Source: Owenia fusiformis (Eukaryota > Annelida > Polychaeta > Sabellida > Oweniidae). Taken from it: a stretch of DNA of 64,000 nucleotides. Under the pieces are notes generated by a model. That model worked only from the letters and a program-made list of their open reading frames with translations. It was not told where the DNA came from and searched no databases. Both the position numbers and the translations under genes were made by a program. Below are positions 1 through 11,040 of this stretch, in pieces. Where the stretch lies: NCBI GenBank assembly GCA_903813345.2, contig CAIIXF020000069.1:1-64000 (forward strand). Direction: 5' to 3'. The first letter of the stretch is position 1. The number at the start of each line of letters is the position of its first letter.

Positions 1-326
1 TTTCCCCAGGTCTTCAAGTTAGCAGGAGTGGGAAGGGCGTCTGCAAGGCCTCTTAGGAGAAAGCTAAGTCGTCCCTGATCTGTGGTCCATAGGTCTTTCC
101 AGGACAGGTGTCTGTCAAGAGCAGATTCCCATTGGGTCCATCTGCCTTGCTTTACTAGGGTAACTGCCTTGACTCTTCGACTCTGCTCTTCTCCCTTTCT
201 CACTTGTTGAACAATCCTATCACGCCTGGCTTTGGGGTCAGTCTCACTCCACTGTTGGGGGTCATAATTGCCTAGTCCGAGCCGTCCTTTGCAGGTAACA
301 CCAACAATGGCCTGATGTACAAGGAT
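1..326 (-). pseudogene. C-terminal fragment of a non-LTR retrotransposon reverse transcriptase protein, cut by the window edge
   Basis: The minus strand is open from an in-frame TAA at 327-329 to the left edge of the window, about 108 codons with no methionine, and is clearly more GC-rich than its surroundings. The translation contains the linked motifs GLGNYDPQQW, WTQWESALDRHLSW, DLWTTDQGRLSFLLR and LPTPANLKTWG. I recognise this pattern (W-x-DLW, then RLSFL-R, then LP-P-NL) as the segment after the RT domain of LINE-like proteins in many marine invertebrates. The expected cysteine-rich tail would lie beyond the window. Which LINE clade it belongs to is uncertain. Confidence 0.6.
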
Positions 327-1164
327 TTACATGACACCCTTGTGGGTGTATACAGTAAGAATATGTTGTTTGAATAGTAGGTATATGCTAATCAGCTGAC
401 CTAATGATGAACCTTAACTAAGACTAACTAGTACAAATCAAAAGAGGGCATCACAATAAATTTAAGTGTTGCTTGATATACTCAAAACACCTAACTACAA
501 CTGACTTCCAACATGGCAACATGTTCACAGTTGAGTAAATACAACGATTCATTAAAAATATCAAAATTAAATCTTGAATTCATAAAAGACAATCAAAAGT
601 AGTTCTAGTAATACATACAAACAAAGTATTACTCATCTGTATATTTGGAAATTATATACTTTTTAAAATCATTCCTAAGTTTGCATGATATTCCAGAGTG
701 TCTGGGCTTGGTCCATAATTGGTTTCTTAGCTATTTCTGAATTATATTTATTTAAAACTAGCATTTCTGTCATGCATCTGACTGTTTGTATTGTATTGTG
801 TATCATGGATCTTTAGTAAATTTAGTTTTGCCATTGTTTGCCATTTCCATCGACTGTTTATGAAAGTAGAACATAATCCGTAACATGTTTGTAATTGTGT
901 CAATTTTTATTCCGTCATTAAGTAAATCATTCATAATTGACATTCAGGTACTCCAAGATACCTTTCAGTTTACATCCATTGGTAGTTTGGTTGCGATATT
1001 GCTCTCACATATTTGAATATAACCTAACCTAACCGGGAGACATGGGGTCCTAGGATGTATGGTTCCCTGAACCATATCAGGGAGAATGTTGAGGGCAATA
1101 TGGTGTTTTGCCAAGACTCAAAACTGAATCAATGGAATCATAAAATTATTTAAAGCCCAAAGCA
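327..1164. other. Intergenic stretch, 3' flank of the first glycosyltransferase
   Basis: No gene is seen. Minus-strand AATAAA polyadenylation hexamers occur at 906-911 and 747-752, about 250 and 410 bases past the stop codon of the gene at 1165-2181. Either could end its transcript. The rest is AT-rich unique-looking sequence. Confidence 0.4.
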
Positions 1165-2181
1165 CTAATCTTTGGTCATTTTTCGAACATTTTCCAAGTC
1201 ACAAGAGTTGTTACTGTTGAGGAACCAATGTCCGAACTTTTTCGCTCGTGCTATTTTGACTTCGTTACCAATGACATAATTGTTATTTAAAACAAGTGGC
1301 CGAGTCTCTGTTGAATAATTGTGTGATCGTAAATACCAAAGTCCGTCTTCAATGATATTAAAGTCCAATAATTTGTATTTTAGATTGTGTTGTGACACAA
1401 TTATTTCATGTAAATATGTCTGATCATTAGACCCATCTGGTAGTTTTTTGTCGTCTGTAACATTTGAATATGTTTCCAAAAATGCATTTAGTTTGTCTAT
1501 CACTTTTGTGAAAACAACTTGTGTAGCATTAGTTGGTTGTAGCAAGAGGAAGCCTCCTGCTATCCGGTTATTCCCTGAGATCTTTGCACCAACTATGTCA
1601 TATTTTGACAGAGACTGAAGCAAAGGGAATGGAGAAGAAAACCACACAGCGTCGACCTCAAATAATAGGATTGTAACATTGTTTTTAAGCATCGAAAGAA
1701 GTAACATAGTCCGGGTTAACATATATCGTATATATCCTGCTTCCATGTACTCAACCTTTGTAGTAGAAAGCGAGTACATGACGGAGGTGACGTTTGGCCA
1801 ATCACGTCGAAGTTTCTTCAATGCGTTTTCATCCGTGGCAATAATAAGCACTTGTTCATGAACATTCATATTGACAGTGTTACATAACCAACTGTAGGTC
1901 ATTTCTAGATATGCTTCATTCACCATCGTCACAGCTACAATGCCCGTTTTAGCTTTATTACAAATCATTTTCGCCTGATCGATTAACATGGCTGATTTAT
2001 TTTGTTGCATTATCTTCTTTACTGTTGACTCAAAGGCAGTCTTCCTCGTGGTATAGGCAAGCTTTTTAATATTGTTCTCGAGGAAATTAAGTACATTTTG
2101 TTTTTGCAACAGAAAATTAGACATCAATACACCGACTGTTAGTCCTATCACTGCGACCCACAACTTTTGTTTAGTGTTCAT
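1165..2181 (-). CDS. Type II membrane glycosyltransferase, nucleotide-diphospho-sugar transferase (GT77-like) family
   Basis: This is an intronless 338-residue protein. Residues 8-25 form a single hydrophobic segment after a short basic N-terminus, the signal-anchor layout of Golgi glycosyltransferases. A stem of about 50 residues follows, then the catalytic domain from about residue 79 to 325. Family hallmarks are visible: GIVAVTMVNEAYLEM at the start, LLFEVDAVWFSSPFPLL around E175-V176-D177 (the DxD-type metal and nucleotide-sugar site, with E in place of the first D), a glycine-rich GGFLLLQPT, SNDQTYLHEI, and FGHWF near the C-terminus. Several N-x-S/T sites suit a lumenal domain. The start is the ATG at 2181, which sits 17 bases after a good 3' splice acceptor, so a 5' non-coding exon is likely. 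The donor and acceptor sugars cannot be told from sequence. A paralog lies at 15769-16779 on the other strand. Confidence 0.85.
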   Translation of the reverse strand: MNTKQKLWVAVIGLTVGVLMSNFLLQKQNVLNFLENNIKKLAYTTRKTAFESTVKKIMQQNKSAMLIDQAKMICNKAKTGIVAVTMVNEAYLEMTYSWLCNTVNMNVHEQVLIIATDENALKKLRRDWPNVTSVMYSLSTTKVEYMEAGYIRYMLTRTMLLLSMLKNNVTILLFEVDAVWFSSPFPLLQSLSKYDIVGAKISGNNRIAGGFLLLQPTNATQVVFTKVIDKLNAFLETYSNVTDDKKLPDGSNDQTYLHEIIVSQHNLKYKLLDFNIIEDGLWYLRSHNYSTETRPLVLNNNYVIGNEVKIARAKKFGHWFLNSNNSCDLENVRKMTKD

Positions 2182-2198
2182 ATCGATGTCGGGAAAAT

Positions 2199-2200
2199 CT
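2199..2200 (-). other. Putative 3' splice acceptor upstream of the first glycosyltransferase
   Basis: Reading the minus strand, a pyrimidine-rich CTGTTTT run ends in AG at 2200-2199, 17 bases before the ATG. The paralog has the same arrangement. This suggests that each gene has one coding exon behind an upstream non-coding exon. The donor was not located. Confidence 0.4.
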
Positions 2201-3555
2201 AAAACAGATCACACAGTAAAATAAGACGCTGTACAAAATTAATAATCATAGATAACACATAGATAAAAATACATGACATTGGCAAAAATGAATCGATTAC
2301 TTTTTAAATGCAATAGGAATTAAAAAGAGAAATTTACCTTTGGAAGGTTTTAAATAAGTATTCAAAACATAATTATTTTATACATTATTTATGAAAGAAA
2401 ACGCTAAACTAACTTTCCCGTGGCAATATATCTTAATATCTATTCCTTTATGTTTTTAGGTTTTGACTCGCTATCAAATGTACATATTTTCTCCTCGTAG
2501 AATTACAAATATTATGTTTAAAAAACTAATTTTTACAATCAAGCTTAAAGGGTTCCGATTGGCATCCCGTATAAAAACAATATGGCGGCTCCAGGCGAAT
2601 CAACTGGATCAGTCCATTTTTAAGAAATAAGGGGAGTTCTGTAAAATAAAATCCAGTTTATTGAAATTGTCTTTGAGATAAAGTAATCTGTTTATAATGA
2701 TTTTGAAAACGTTATCCAAAGAGTGATTGCGTTCAAATAATACATGTACAACAGCCAATATAGATTCTTGTATTAGAAACCGGTTTGTCTTGATATTTCA
2801 TATGCCAAGCTGTGTGCTATTACCTTATGGGGAAATGTAGATGCCAATTTTTCCTTATTATACACAAATAGAAGATCCTGAAACTTCACCCATAAATGTG
2901 GAATTGATTTGTCAAAATAAAAATCACCCTTTTATAAATGTGTGACGATCTATAATATACTTATGCTATATAACAGTTAGAGGTGTTGATACAACGACCT
3001 CGAACCTGTGAACCCTTGAGTATTATTCCGGGATCGTGCCTTTTATACTAAGCGGTGAGCAACACCAGAAACGAGCGTTCGATTTGCTAAACGATATGCG
3101 TCACCCTTTAATGGAAAAATGAGTTTAATTTTTATTATTTTCAAATATAGCAGCGCAATTTCCATGATATAAGCTGGAATCGTATAAACAGTGGTTATAT
3201 GAATTGTTTGAAGTAAATATACCTTTCTATTTAAATAAAAAGTGATAAATATTCATAGTTGTACCTTTCTATTTTTACTGGATTTTAAAAAAATACTAGC
3301 TTACCAAAATTATATTTCTATCCCATGTTATTACTACTTCCCGCTGAATAACACTCAGGAATAGTATTGATATTGAAAAAATCCCGTCCCATCCATTACC
3401 GCTCAAGAAAATCGTATTCACCTCACAATCCCGCTCAAGAAAATGGTATCCACTTCCTAGGAATTTTTTCCAAGCAAAGCTTCCTATTACGTTCAGTTAG
3501 GTCGACATAGCGTCGCAAAATCAGGCCTCCTAGGCTTCCATCAATGCGAACATCA
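2201..3555. other. Intergenic, no gene seen
   Basis: AT-rich sequence without a credible coding frame. A tRNA-sized stem occurs at 2982-3066: GGTGTTG and CAACACC close an 85-base span that carries a B-box-like GGTTCGAGGTC on the minus strand. The D arm is poor, so this is at best a decayed SINE head. Confidence 0.35.
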
Positions 3556-3699
3556 GTTCTTACCTCGCGAACTACGTTCCTTGCGCTCGAACCACGATTC
3601 TCACGTCGCGAATGTGCAATCTTATGTCGCGCACCACCATTTCCTCTTTCACGAACATATTTCTCCACTCACGAACAGAGATCCGTGCTCGCGAACCAC
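3556..3699. repeat. Degenerate 20-21 bp CpG-rich minisatellite, about seven units
   Basis: Consecutive units of 20-21 bases share a core resembling TCGCGAACCAC preceded by a pyrimidine-rich half, for example GTTCTTACCTCGCGAACTAC and GATCCGTGCTCGCGAACCAC. The period is regular although the units differ by several substitutions. It stands out for its CpG and GC content against very AT-rich flanks. Short reading frames here on both strands follow from the repeat and are not genes. Confidence 0.7.
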
Positions 3700-4789
3700 A
3701 CACGTGGTCGAAAAGTCCGTAATTGTATTTGCATTATTACGCATAACTAAGATTCCAACGAAATGTTTTTATTTGGATTTCGGAAGGAAAATTTTCCGAG
3801 TTTTTGATGCATGTTTAATGAATATCCACTTATTAAGGAATAAATAATGATAGGTCATTCGATATGGTGAAATTCAGCACTAGTTGGACGGAGTGTCGTA
3901 AAAAGCACGAACCCGAGGTGAATGCATTTGTACTCACATTAGACGGGTAGGAAGGAGGGGTTTCCATGCACCACAAATATGTATTTTTTTAATGTACAGT
4001 AAACTGATAAAATATTAGTGATGTTTATATTGATATCTATTTTCATTATTATTAATAAAAGTTTCATGAAAATATACATTTGTAGTAAATTCTTTTTACA
4101 TAGATCATCTTTGTACTTCCTGGCAGATAATCGAACATGGGTTCAATACAGTGCCTTTGGTCCCTTGGGAAACAACAAATTCATCGCTCGGTATTTCGAC
4201 AAATATTCAATCCCTCCCAATGAATAACCTCTCTACAAATAAAAATAATAGTAATAATAATTATATATTATATCACCACTTACATGTACGTTTCTTAAGA
4301 TACATGACAACATTGCCTTTTATTTTATATTCGCTTTTTTATAACGCCGCTATGTCATTTGAAAATATATCTTTACCCTAGAAAAAATGTAACAATGCGG
4401 TTGCTGGCTCAATTTGTTTGTATTCATCTTTCATAAATAATAAGATCGCATGTACACAGATAATTACAAAATACATATATTCATCAAGTTCGTGCAAAAG
4501 TACTCTAACATTTTTGTTTCTCAGACTATCTGGCTGAAATTTTTACTCAGTATACCTATACTATTCATACATTTGAATCTTAAGGTATAATGAATAGATC
4601 CTTGAGGAAAAAAGATATAGTTTTTTAAGTAACATGAGTCCAGGGGACGCGGAGCAGGCAAAAAAGGATTTTATTTATTATTACATGGCGGAACTCATTT
4701 TGGAAGTTGCTGGCGATTGATCGCTGTATGTACTTGGTTCACATTTTAGATTAAGTTAACACACGCACATAATAACAACTGCTGACATC
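3700..4789. other. Intergenic, no gene seen
   Basis: AT-rich, with several short hydrophobic frames that lack codon structure. No repeat or RNA gene was recognised. Confidence 0.4.
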
Positions 4790-5791
4790 ACTCAGAGGGG
4801 GAAGATGGTAATTGCAAGGCAATTGCAAGTATGTCATAAGTTCTCCTAAGGTCGAATGACGAATTCCCCAAAGATAATTTCTCACCAATGTCATTTGAAA
4901 GAATATATTTATGCATGAAGATCCAAAGTACCCTGGCTGCTATATTTATCATTATGATAAAACCCCAGTCACACCTCAAACCTTGTCAAAGATACTATCT
5001 CTAACAAATTGAAGATGGATCGACAAGATCAAGAATCGAAGTTTTCCATTTGACGAACAATTGGGAAATAACGACAAATGTCTCGTTAAAGAGTAGGCAA
5101 CCCTTGCTCCACTAGATATCGGTCTTTGATCAGAATAAATTCAACTCCAAGAGAAATGTGGGCGTTCATAATAGCAATGTTCCTTAACATTAAATTATCG
5201 TTAGCGTACTTAGCGTAATCCTTATGCGTAGGGAAACCTGCTAGTTTGTGGAAACGAACCATGTAGTCAACGTCTGATACCAAAAATGATTTGTATTCTT
5301 CGATTCTATGTATGCTTCAACATCTAGATCATCTACAAGTAGATGTATTCTCTCTACACACGGATGTTTCACATTCCACGCGAGCGTGCGAACGAATTCC
5401 ATTTGACGGCTTTCATATTGTTTCAAAAAATGTTCACAAATCCATGTGAGTTTATATCACGCAAGGATATCAAAACGGAAAATGTAGTGATAATGTTCAG
5501 CATCGCGTCACATTTTTCGTTTTGAAATTTTCTTAGAATTTCACTCGATAGCGTCTCACCCTTTTCTTGGATTGCGTAATTCTTTCTTCGTGTGTCCGTT
5601 TTCGATTGCCAAATCGCATCACATTTCTCGTTTTGAATTTTTCTTCCACTTTCTATTGATAGCGCCTTTCGTTTCTTATGAATTGCGTAATTCCGTCTTT
5701 GTGTTCCTGTTTTTGAGACCCAAATTACCACTAGGCTAATTGAGAAAATCACCAGTAAAAGGATACATTTATTAAGCCTATCGGTTTGCAT
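4790..5791 (-). pseudogene. Frameshifted glycosyltransferase-like type II membrane protein
   Basis: The first ATG in frame is at 5791. It is followed by a basic stretch and a hydrophobic anchor (CILLLVIFSISLVVIWV), giving the same topology as the neighbouring glycosyltransferases. A charged stem made of a duplicated 37-residue unit comes next. The frame breaks near 5425 in a T6 run and continues one frame over with RQMEFVRTLAWNVKHPC and ERIHLLVDDLD. It breaks again near 5300 and continues as DVDYMVRFHKLAGFP to a stop at 5086. Weaker continuation appears as RHLSLFPNCSS in another frame and as an open stretch at 4788-4979. The pattern resembles a GT-A-like family of membrane proteins in marine invertebrates. 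I infer rather than recognise the enzyme class. One break is at a homopolymer, so assembly error is possible, but several breaks argue for a pseudogene. Confidence 0.5.
5495..5716 (-). repeat. 111-bp in-frame tandem duplication encoding two 37-residue stem units
   Basis: Within the preceding membrane protein, S-K-T-G-T-Q-R-R-N-Y-A-I and S-K-T-D-T-R-R-K-N-Y-A-I begin two adjacent 37-residue units that both contain QNEKCDA near the end. In DNA the units are 5716-5606 and 5605-5495. The duplication lies between the membrane anchor and the predicted lumenal domain, so it lengthens the stem. The unit length is an exact multiple of three and the copies are diverged, so the frame was under selection after the duplication. 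Confidence 0.75.
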
Positions 5792-6215
5792 TTTGTTTAG
5801 GCGGAGAATATATTTTAAATGTTTTGAGTACTTACTTAGTTTGTTACTCTCTGTTTCTCGTTTTCGCAATGATTAATGTTTGTCGACTATCTCGACTGCA
5901 AATATTTACTTATAATTTACGTTTAGTTACTGAGTAACCGAAATGAAGAAGTGGAGAAGCAGATGACAGGACTTGCGTACATTGTGGCAAGTGTTAATTT
6001 CTGTGATCATTAATTACATATTACAATTGGCTTATTAATGGAATTGTAGCCTACTTTGAATCAAAAGGAGTTGTTTAGCTAATCCCATCAGGGAATTGTT
6101 TAAAAATCAAATTATTTTCAATCGAACACTTGGGTGCTATATTGTGATCAGTTTGCCGGACGGATTGATGGATGGGCGGTCTGCTGGGCACGCGGGACAG
6201 GCTTGCCGATAAATA
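5792..6215. other. Intergenic, no gene seen
   Basis: 5' flank of the frameshifted membrane-protein gene. No promoter element was identified. Nothing else recognised. Confidence 0.35.
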
Positions 6216-6468
6216 CAGGTTTCCAGCCAAACCATACCAGGGATACACTTGAAATTTTCAGGGATGTGTCTACATATGGAAGTTAAGAACTGATTACGTT
6301 TTGGGCTTCCTGGACGGCCTTTTTGCATTTTCCTTTCTCAAATATTTTCTGTAGAGGTTTGTCTACAAGTTTCCAGCCAAACCGTTTCAAGGATTCATAT
6401 GAAATTTTTAGGGATGTATGTTTTCACGTTTGAACGTTTAGACCTGATTCGTATTTGGACATTCTGGG
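6216..6468. repeat. Two diverged direct copies of a roughly 100-bp repeat
   Basis: Sequences at 6216-6313 and 6364-6468 align along their length. They share TTTCCAGCCAAACC at the start, GAAATTTT-AGGGATGT in the middle and an end resembling TGGGCTTCCTGG. The spacing is about 148 bases. This looks like a short tandem segment of a dispersed family and has no coding potential. Confidence 0.6.
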
Positions 6469-7074
6469 TAAATGTTAAGGAGGCGGTTATGGATTGTTTG
6501 TCCCGAAAACGAGTAATCTATCCAAGGGTGTGATACTGTTCACTCTGTGCCTTCATCTATTTTATTAGCATGATTAATAAGGAAGATGATAACATTATGA
6601 AGAATATATTTTTCAAGATACCAGCTGATAGTTACCCGATAGATAAGCATATCCACCACTTATCAGGGACATGAGTATAAGATTCCAAACACTTGTAAAC
6701 GAAATCTAATAACTACAGATTGCATAAAATAAATTATACTATTGACAGCGCAATATCAGGTATATAATAGCAAGTGATAAATCACAGATATTTTGGACAG
6801 GGATGATTTCAGGGTTAGAGGGGTGATATTGATACCATCCCGAGTAAATCCCAAATTTTAATTTTTTCCAAAAGTTGAATTTTTCAAATATTTTTTATTT
6901 TTTGATTGAAATAATCTTACATCTTTAATTTTTTAAGTAATATGTTTTTCTTGCCTTTAAATTATCAATTTACTTCAGAATGGGATAATATGCAACGTAA
7001 ATATTTCCGAGATCCAATCCCTTTTTCCCATTCAATAGAATAATTTGGGTAGATATTGCTCTTGACCATGGTAC
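6469..7074. other. Intergenic, no gene seen
   Basis: AT-rich sequence with poly-T tracts. No feature recognised before the MITE target site at 7075. Confidence 0.35.
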
Positions 7075-7082
7075 AGGTCGAT

Positions 7083-7673
7083 CCCGGGGGGTTCACTATA
7101 TATAAACCTTGACGGGGATCCTCGGCGCATGTGGAGTACCTTTTTCAACGTTTGGTATGGCAATGGACCAATATTTTAGGATTTGGTATGGGAATGCCCG
7201 GAAATTTCTGACTTCTGAGGTATGGCAATGGTCGGACTTTTGCTCATCTGGTATGAGAATGGTCGTTGTAGATACGTTACCTAACATTCGTGGTATGGCA
7301 TTGGTCCAGTAGTTGCATATTTGAAGTTGTTTTGGATCGTTTCCCGAAGTATCTTCTTTTCCAGGGCCTTCTTCAACTTTTGAATTTTAGCCCTTTTCCC
7401 GGGAAATGAGAACCAATCATAGGCTTTGATGAAGTATATGATGAAGGTATGGCATTGGTCCCATAATTGGACATTTGGTATGGCATTGGTCTTATATTTG
7501 GACATTTGGTATGCCATTGGTCCTATATTTGGACATTTGGTATGGCCTTTGGGCGTTATTTTGGTTGGTATGGGAACATATTGAAATTTGACAGATTGGT
7601 ATGGGAACATATTGATATTTGAGGCTTCAGCCTAGGACCCCCGTCGAGTTTTATATACAGTGAACCCCCCGGG
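7083..7673. mobile_element. MITE with 40-bp TIRs and an 8-bp target-site duplication
   Basis: The left end CCCGGGGGGTTCACTATATA and the inverted right end CCCGGGGGGTTCACTGTATA continue as matching arms for about 40 bases. The octamer AGGTCGAT directly abuts both ends (7075-7082 and 7674-7681). An 8-bp TSD with TIRs is characteristic of hAT and a few other cut-and-paste superfamilies. At 591 bp with no transposase frame, the element is non-autonomous. Its interior is largely 31-bp direct repeats on both sides of a unique centre (about 7320-7445). The superfamily is inferred from TSD length only. Confidence 0.85.
7446..7620. repeat. 31-bp tandem units inside the MITE
   Basis: Units start GGTATGGCATTGGTCC and end TATTTGGACATTT. 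Three near-identical copies are followed by three diverged ones. Related GGTATGGCAATGG units recur in the left half of the element (about 7150-7310) in the same orientation. Transposases of hAT type often bind such subterminal repeats, so a binding role is possible. Confidence 0.75.
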
Positions 7674-7872
7674 AGGTCGATCCAGAAGTAGCCTCAGTGG
7701 TGTTGCCATTTCAATGTCGCTTGACCAATTATCTTGAAACTTGGTCCAGACGTTCCCAAAACAACACAAAAATAAAGTTTCTATTATCTGATTGGTTCGT
7801 TTGATTGTTACAATTGAAATAACAATAATCTTTCAATTTTTCATATCGGCGATATCCAAATATATGACTTAC

Positions 7873-8045
7873 GGACAACTCATCCCCTAGACATCTCATC
7901 CTCTGGACAACTCATCCCCTGGACATCTCATCCCCTGGGCAACTATTGCCCTGGATAAGTCATCCCCTGGACAACTCATCCTCTGGACATCTCATCCTCT
8001 GGACAACTCATCCCCTGAACATCTCATCCCCTGGACAACTCATCC
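7873..8045. repeat. 16-bp minisatellite, about 11 units
   Basis: The unit GGACAACTCATCCCCT alternates with variants GGACATCTCATCCCCT and GGACAACTCATCCTCT. There is no spacer between units, so this is a simple tandem repeat. Confidence 0.9.
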
Positions 8046-8379
8046 ATGCATGGTGGAGACCTACAACTTTGTTGAACCTGAAGTAACATCAACATTTTGT
8101 TAAATAAAGTTAGCACATTGAATCGCTACTTCACTTGTATTTTGCGACATCTCGGAGGGACTGATATTCGGTCATTTGACTTGACAAACCTACCATTTTC
8201 GATTGGTTTATACATGATATGACAGGATATGCTCAGGAGTAAAGATTTCTAATTAATGTAAAATGTGACGTCATATGTGCTGTGTCAAGGACCATGTTAC
8301 CAAATCAAAATGTATGATAAAATTAACTATTTTAGCCGTATAAGTATCCCATGTGTTGCAGTGGCTGAACTGAAAACGA
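8046..8379. other. No gene seen
   Basis: AT-rich flank of the 16-bp minisatellite. It contains one CRE-like TGACGTCA at about 8267. Confidence 0.3.
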
Positions 8380-8500
8380 AAAAGGGGGCCACAGTTCAAA
8401 AGGCCCAGTTATGCCCCGAAGGACTAATTGGAGCCCGGAAAATGTTGAGGCCCAAGAAGAATTTGGGTCCAAATTTTTCTGGCTGCCCACCCTCCGAGAT
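8380..8500. repeat. Dispersed GGCCC-rich repeat, related to 33312-33400
   Basis: Shared phrases include an A-rich run, GGGGCC, AAAGGCCCA, a variable CAGTTATGCCC or GGTAATGCCC, and GGGCC followed by CAA. The order differs slightly between copies. The open frames that cross it on both strands are not protein-like. Confidence 0.4.
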
Positions 8501-11040
8501 CCGCCAGTGTGTTGACACACGTGAACAACAATGTACACGTATGGTTTCAAAATTGCATCGAACCAGGCTCATACAGATCAATCACTAAAAAGCGATTTAT
8601 TTGTTAAAACAAATAAATATGTTCAGTTATAGAGAAAATAGTACTCAGCTCTAATGCATTTTGCCTTAACTTCTTCAACCACAATTGATAAGTCTTGATA
8701 AAAAGCTTCACCTGGGAACACACCTGTTTAAGAGCGCTTGAGTACTTTCAATGAATTATGGTATCTTCGTCAGGAGTTATGCATCTTATCTATTAAATCA
8801 TTTATTCTTAATAACTTCTGAGAGTAATTATCACACCGAGCGTATTGAGGGATATAATTAAACTATTCGTCCGTCCGACTGTCCGGACAATAACACAAGT
8901 ACCTGTTGACGGATTTTAATCAATTTTTTCTGGCTGAAACCTCGAGCAGGAATTTTCAATATGGTCACTGAATTAAACATCTATACCATTTGTTAGGATT
9001 AACTTCGATTCTTAGGCTGATGCCAAGACGATAAACATGTCCAAATGTATTCATCGGTTAGGTAAAGATAATTAATTTGTATTACTTTCCAAAGTATGAA
9101 CATTTGTCAAATAAATAATTTTCAAGAGGGTTGCTGATTACATCTGAATTCTCATATACGGATAGACGGATTTGGCTCAAATTTATTTTTGCCAATGCAA
9201 TAGTGTCATAGGATATATGCTAAAGAAGACATTTTCAAAATTTTTTCATTACAAAATGGAATTCTCGATAACTGAAATATTAGATTTTAGATTTTGTCCA
9301 ACTCGGCTAATATCTTAGAAGAAATTTGAAGTATGGCTTCTTAATTTGAAATGGCCACCATTTTTAGAAGAAATATAAATCATGATAACTCAAAAACCAT
9401 TTTCATTGGATTTGTTTAAGTTATAAAGGTTGATGCCTGATGGTAATTGGGGCTCTAACTTATGAGGGTTTTCTAATATGGTATCATGGCATGTCATGGG
9501 TGTTGATTTTGCTGAGAAATAGAACACAGGTCACAGGTAACGTAATGAGTAATGGCTAGATTGACTAGTGCATATTTCAATGGGGTTTCACCAAAATTAT
9601 AATACCTTCATTGTAAACTAGAAAAACATTCACTGAAATATCGGCAATTTATCCACGCTTGTATAAATGAAAACGTGCATTCAGAACACCTATGTACTTC
9701 CGGTTGGACTATCAATGTTATCTTATTGAGAAACTGTTTTGCTGTTTTCTGGTATATGCGAACGATTAAAGCAACTTTCAAGGACTTTAAAGTGTGAAAC
9801 TAGGGAATTCAAGCAACACTTCTCAAGAAAATAGTCTTATCTTTAGTAGAATAGGTTCAAGGGACAAAAAAGCTGATCTTTGGATATATATCATTTGAAA
9901 GTTGGAAGCAAGAAAACGTTTTTCGTCCGCCATTTTTCTCTCATGACAGAAAAAAAGATTCTCAAAATAAAATTGGATTAAACATCACTATTTCTGATTT
10001 GACTCAGAAAACGTATTTAGATATGTATTCTACTATTAGTAGCATGGCCATTGGCTATTTTTATTAATCGTGGTGCAATGATTCGATTACTTTCTAAGAT
10101 TAATTGAATATCTTATAAATTACATCTATTTTTCAAGTTGGCTGGCTGCATAGTAAATCCAATTTTGGGGTTTTTAATTATATATACAATGTTGGTGTGT
10201 TACTTTAAGATTTAGATTTTACACTTGCGAATTCTTGTAGTCAGTTAAGCAATAAATTCATTCCAAAGATATAGGCAGCTTGCAAAAATAAGTTTTTCCC
10301 ATGCGCGTGATAATAGTTGACACTGCGTTATTAATAGTTTACAAAAATATTTTACTGCGTAAAAATATTGCGTAAAATTACAATTTTCATTGCAGATGAT
10401 AAACATGTTCTTTAATCATACATTTGGAAGCATTTTGACTTGAATGTATAAAGTATATGAGTATCGTTTCCTCATTCATTCATTTAGACCCAGACAAAGA
10501 GCTGCCATTAGCAAAACAAAAATTTCAAAAAGAAAGTGCCTTTAATGTCCTATTTAAAATACCCTATTCTAACTATTGAAAACGGATTCTAGCAACACTC
10601 ATAGACATGAATCTCGAGTTTGTTTTTCTGAGGAAATGAGGATTTCAGCAAGGGTACTTTGATTTAATATGGGGACATACGCCATTGGCCAATGACTAAG
10701 CATCGGGATGCCATCAAGTTTGTCACCATAAAATGTCACATCATAAAATGTATGCATCATAAGACATTTAGAAGAAATTAAGAAATTCTCCACTTTTTGT
10801 TTGTACTATATAGGGTGTACAGGAACTGCCAAAAGCTGCTCAAACGTCTATGTCGATTGCTAAGATTTTCTCATATGACTAACCAAGATACAGCCATCTT
10901 TACCCCATGTAAGATATTGCCATCTTTCATCCTAACAAGAAAATGCAGCAAACTCCTCGAGTCGAGGTCTCCAAGTCAAAAAATTCCTGACCCTATCATA
11001 TATCTGTTGATTATCCGAGCGTGGCACTGAACGAACCTAT
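8501..11040. other. Long intergenic stretch, no gene seen
   Basis: Unique-looking AT-rich DNA. Around 8870-9000 and 9140-9420 there are phrases (CGTCCGTCCGACTGTCCGGA; ATGGCCACCATTTTT) resembling the larger satellite families elsewhere in this window, but no clear unit was defined. Confidence 0.35.

Noticed and set aside
1679-1861. Plus-strand 60-codon frame
   Set aside because: Antisense shadow of the glycosyltransferase at 1165-2181. The same applies to 16454-16724.
2982-3066. tRNA gene, 85 bases with a paired 7-bp acceptor stem
   Set aside because: The D arm and A box are poor, no clean anticodon arm forms, and only the B box is tRNA-like.
3435-3847. Overlapping frames on both strands
   Set aside because: They arise from the CpG-rich minisatellite, which lowers stop-codon frequency on both strands.
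7873-8045. CRISPR-like direct repeats
   Set aside because: The 16-bp units are contiguous without spacers, and the DNA is from an animal genome.
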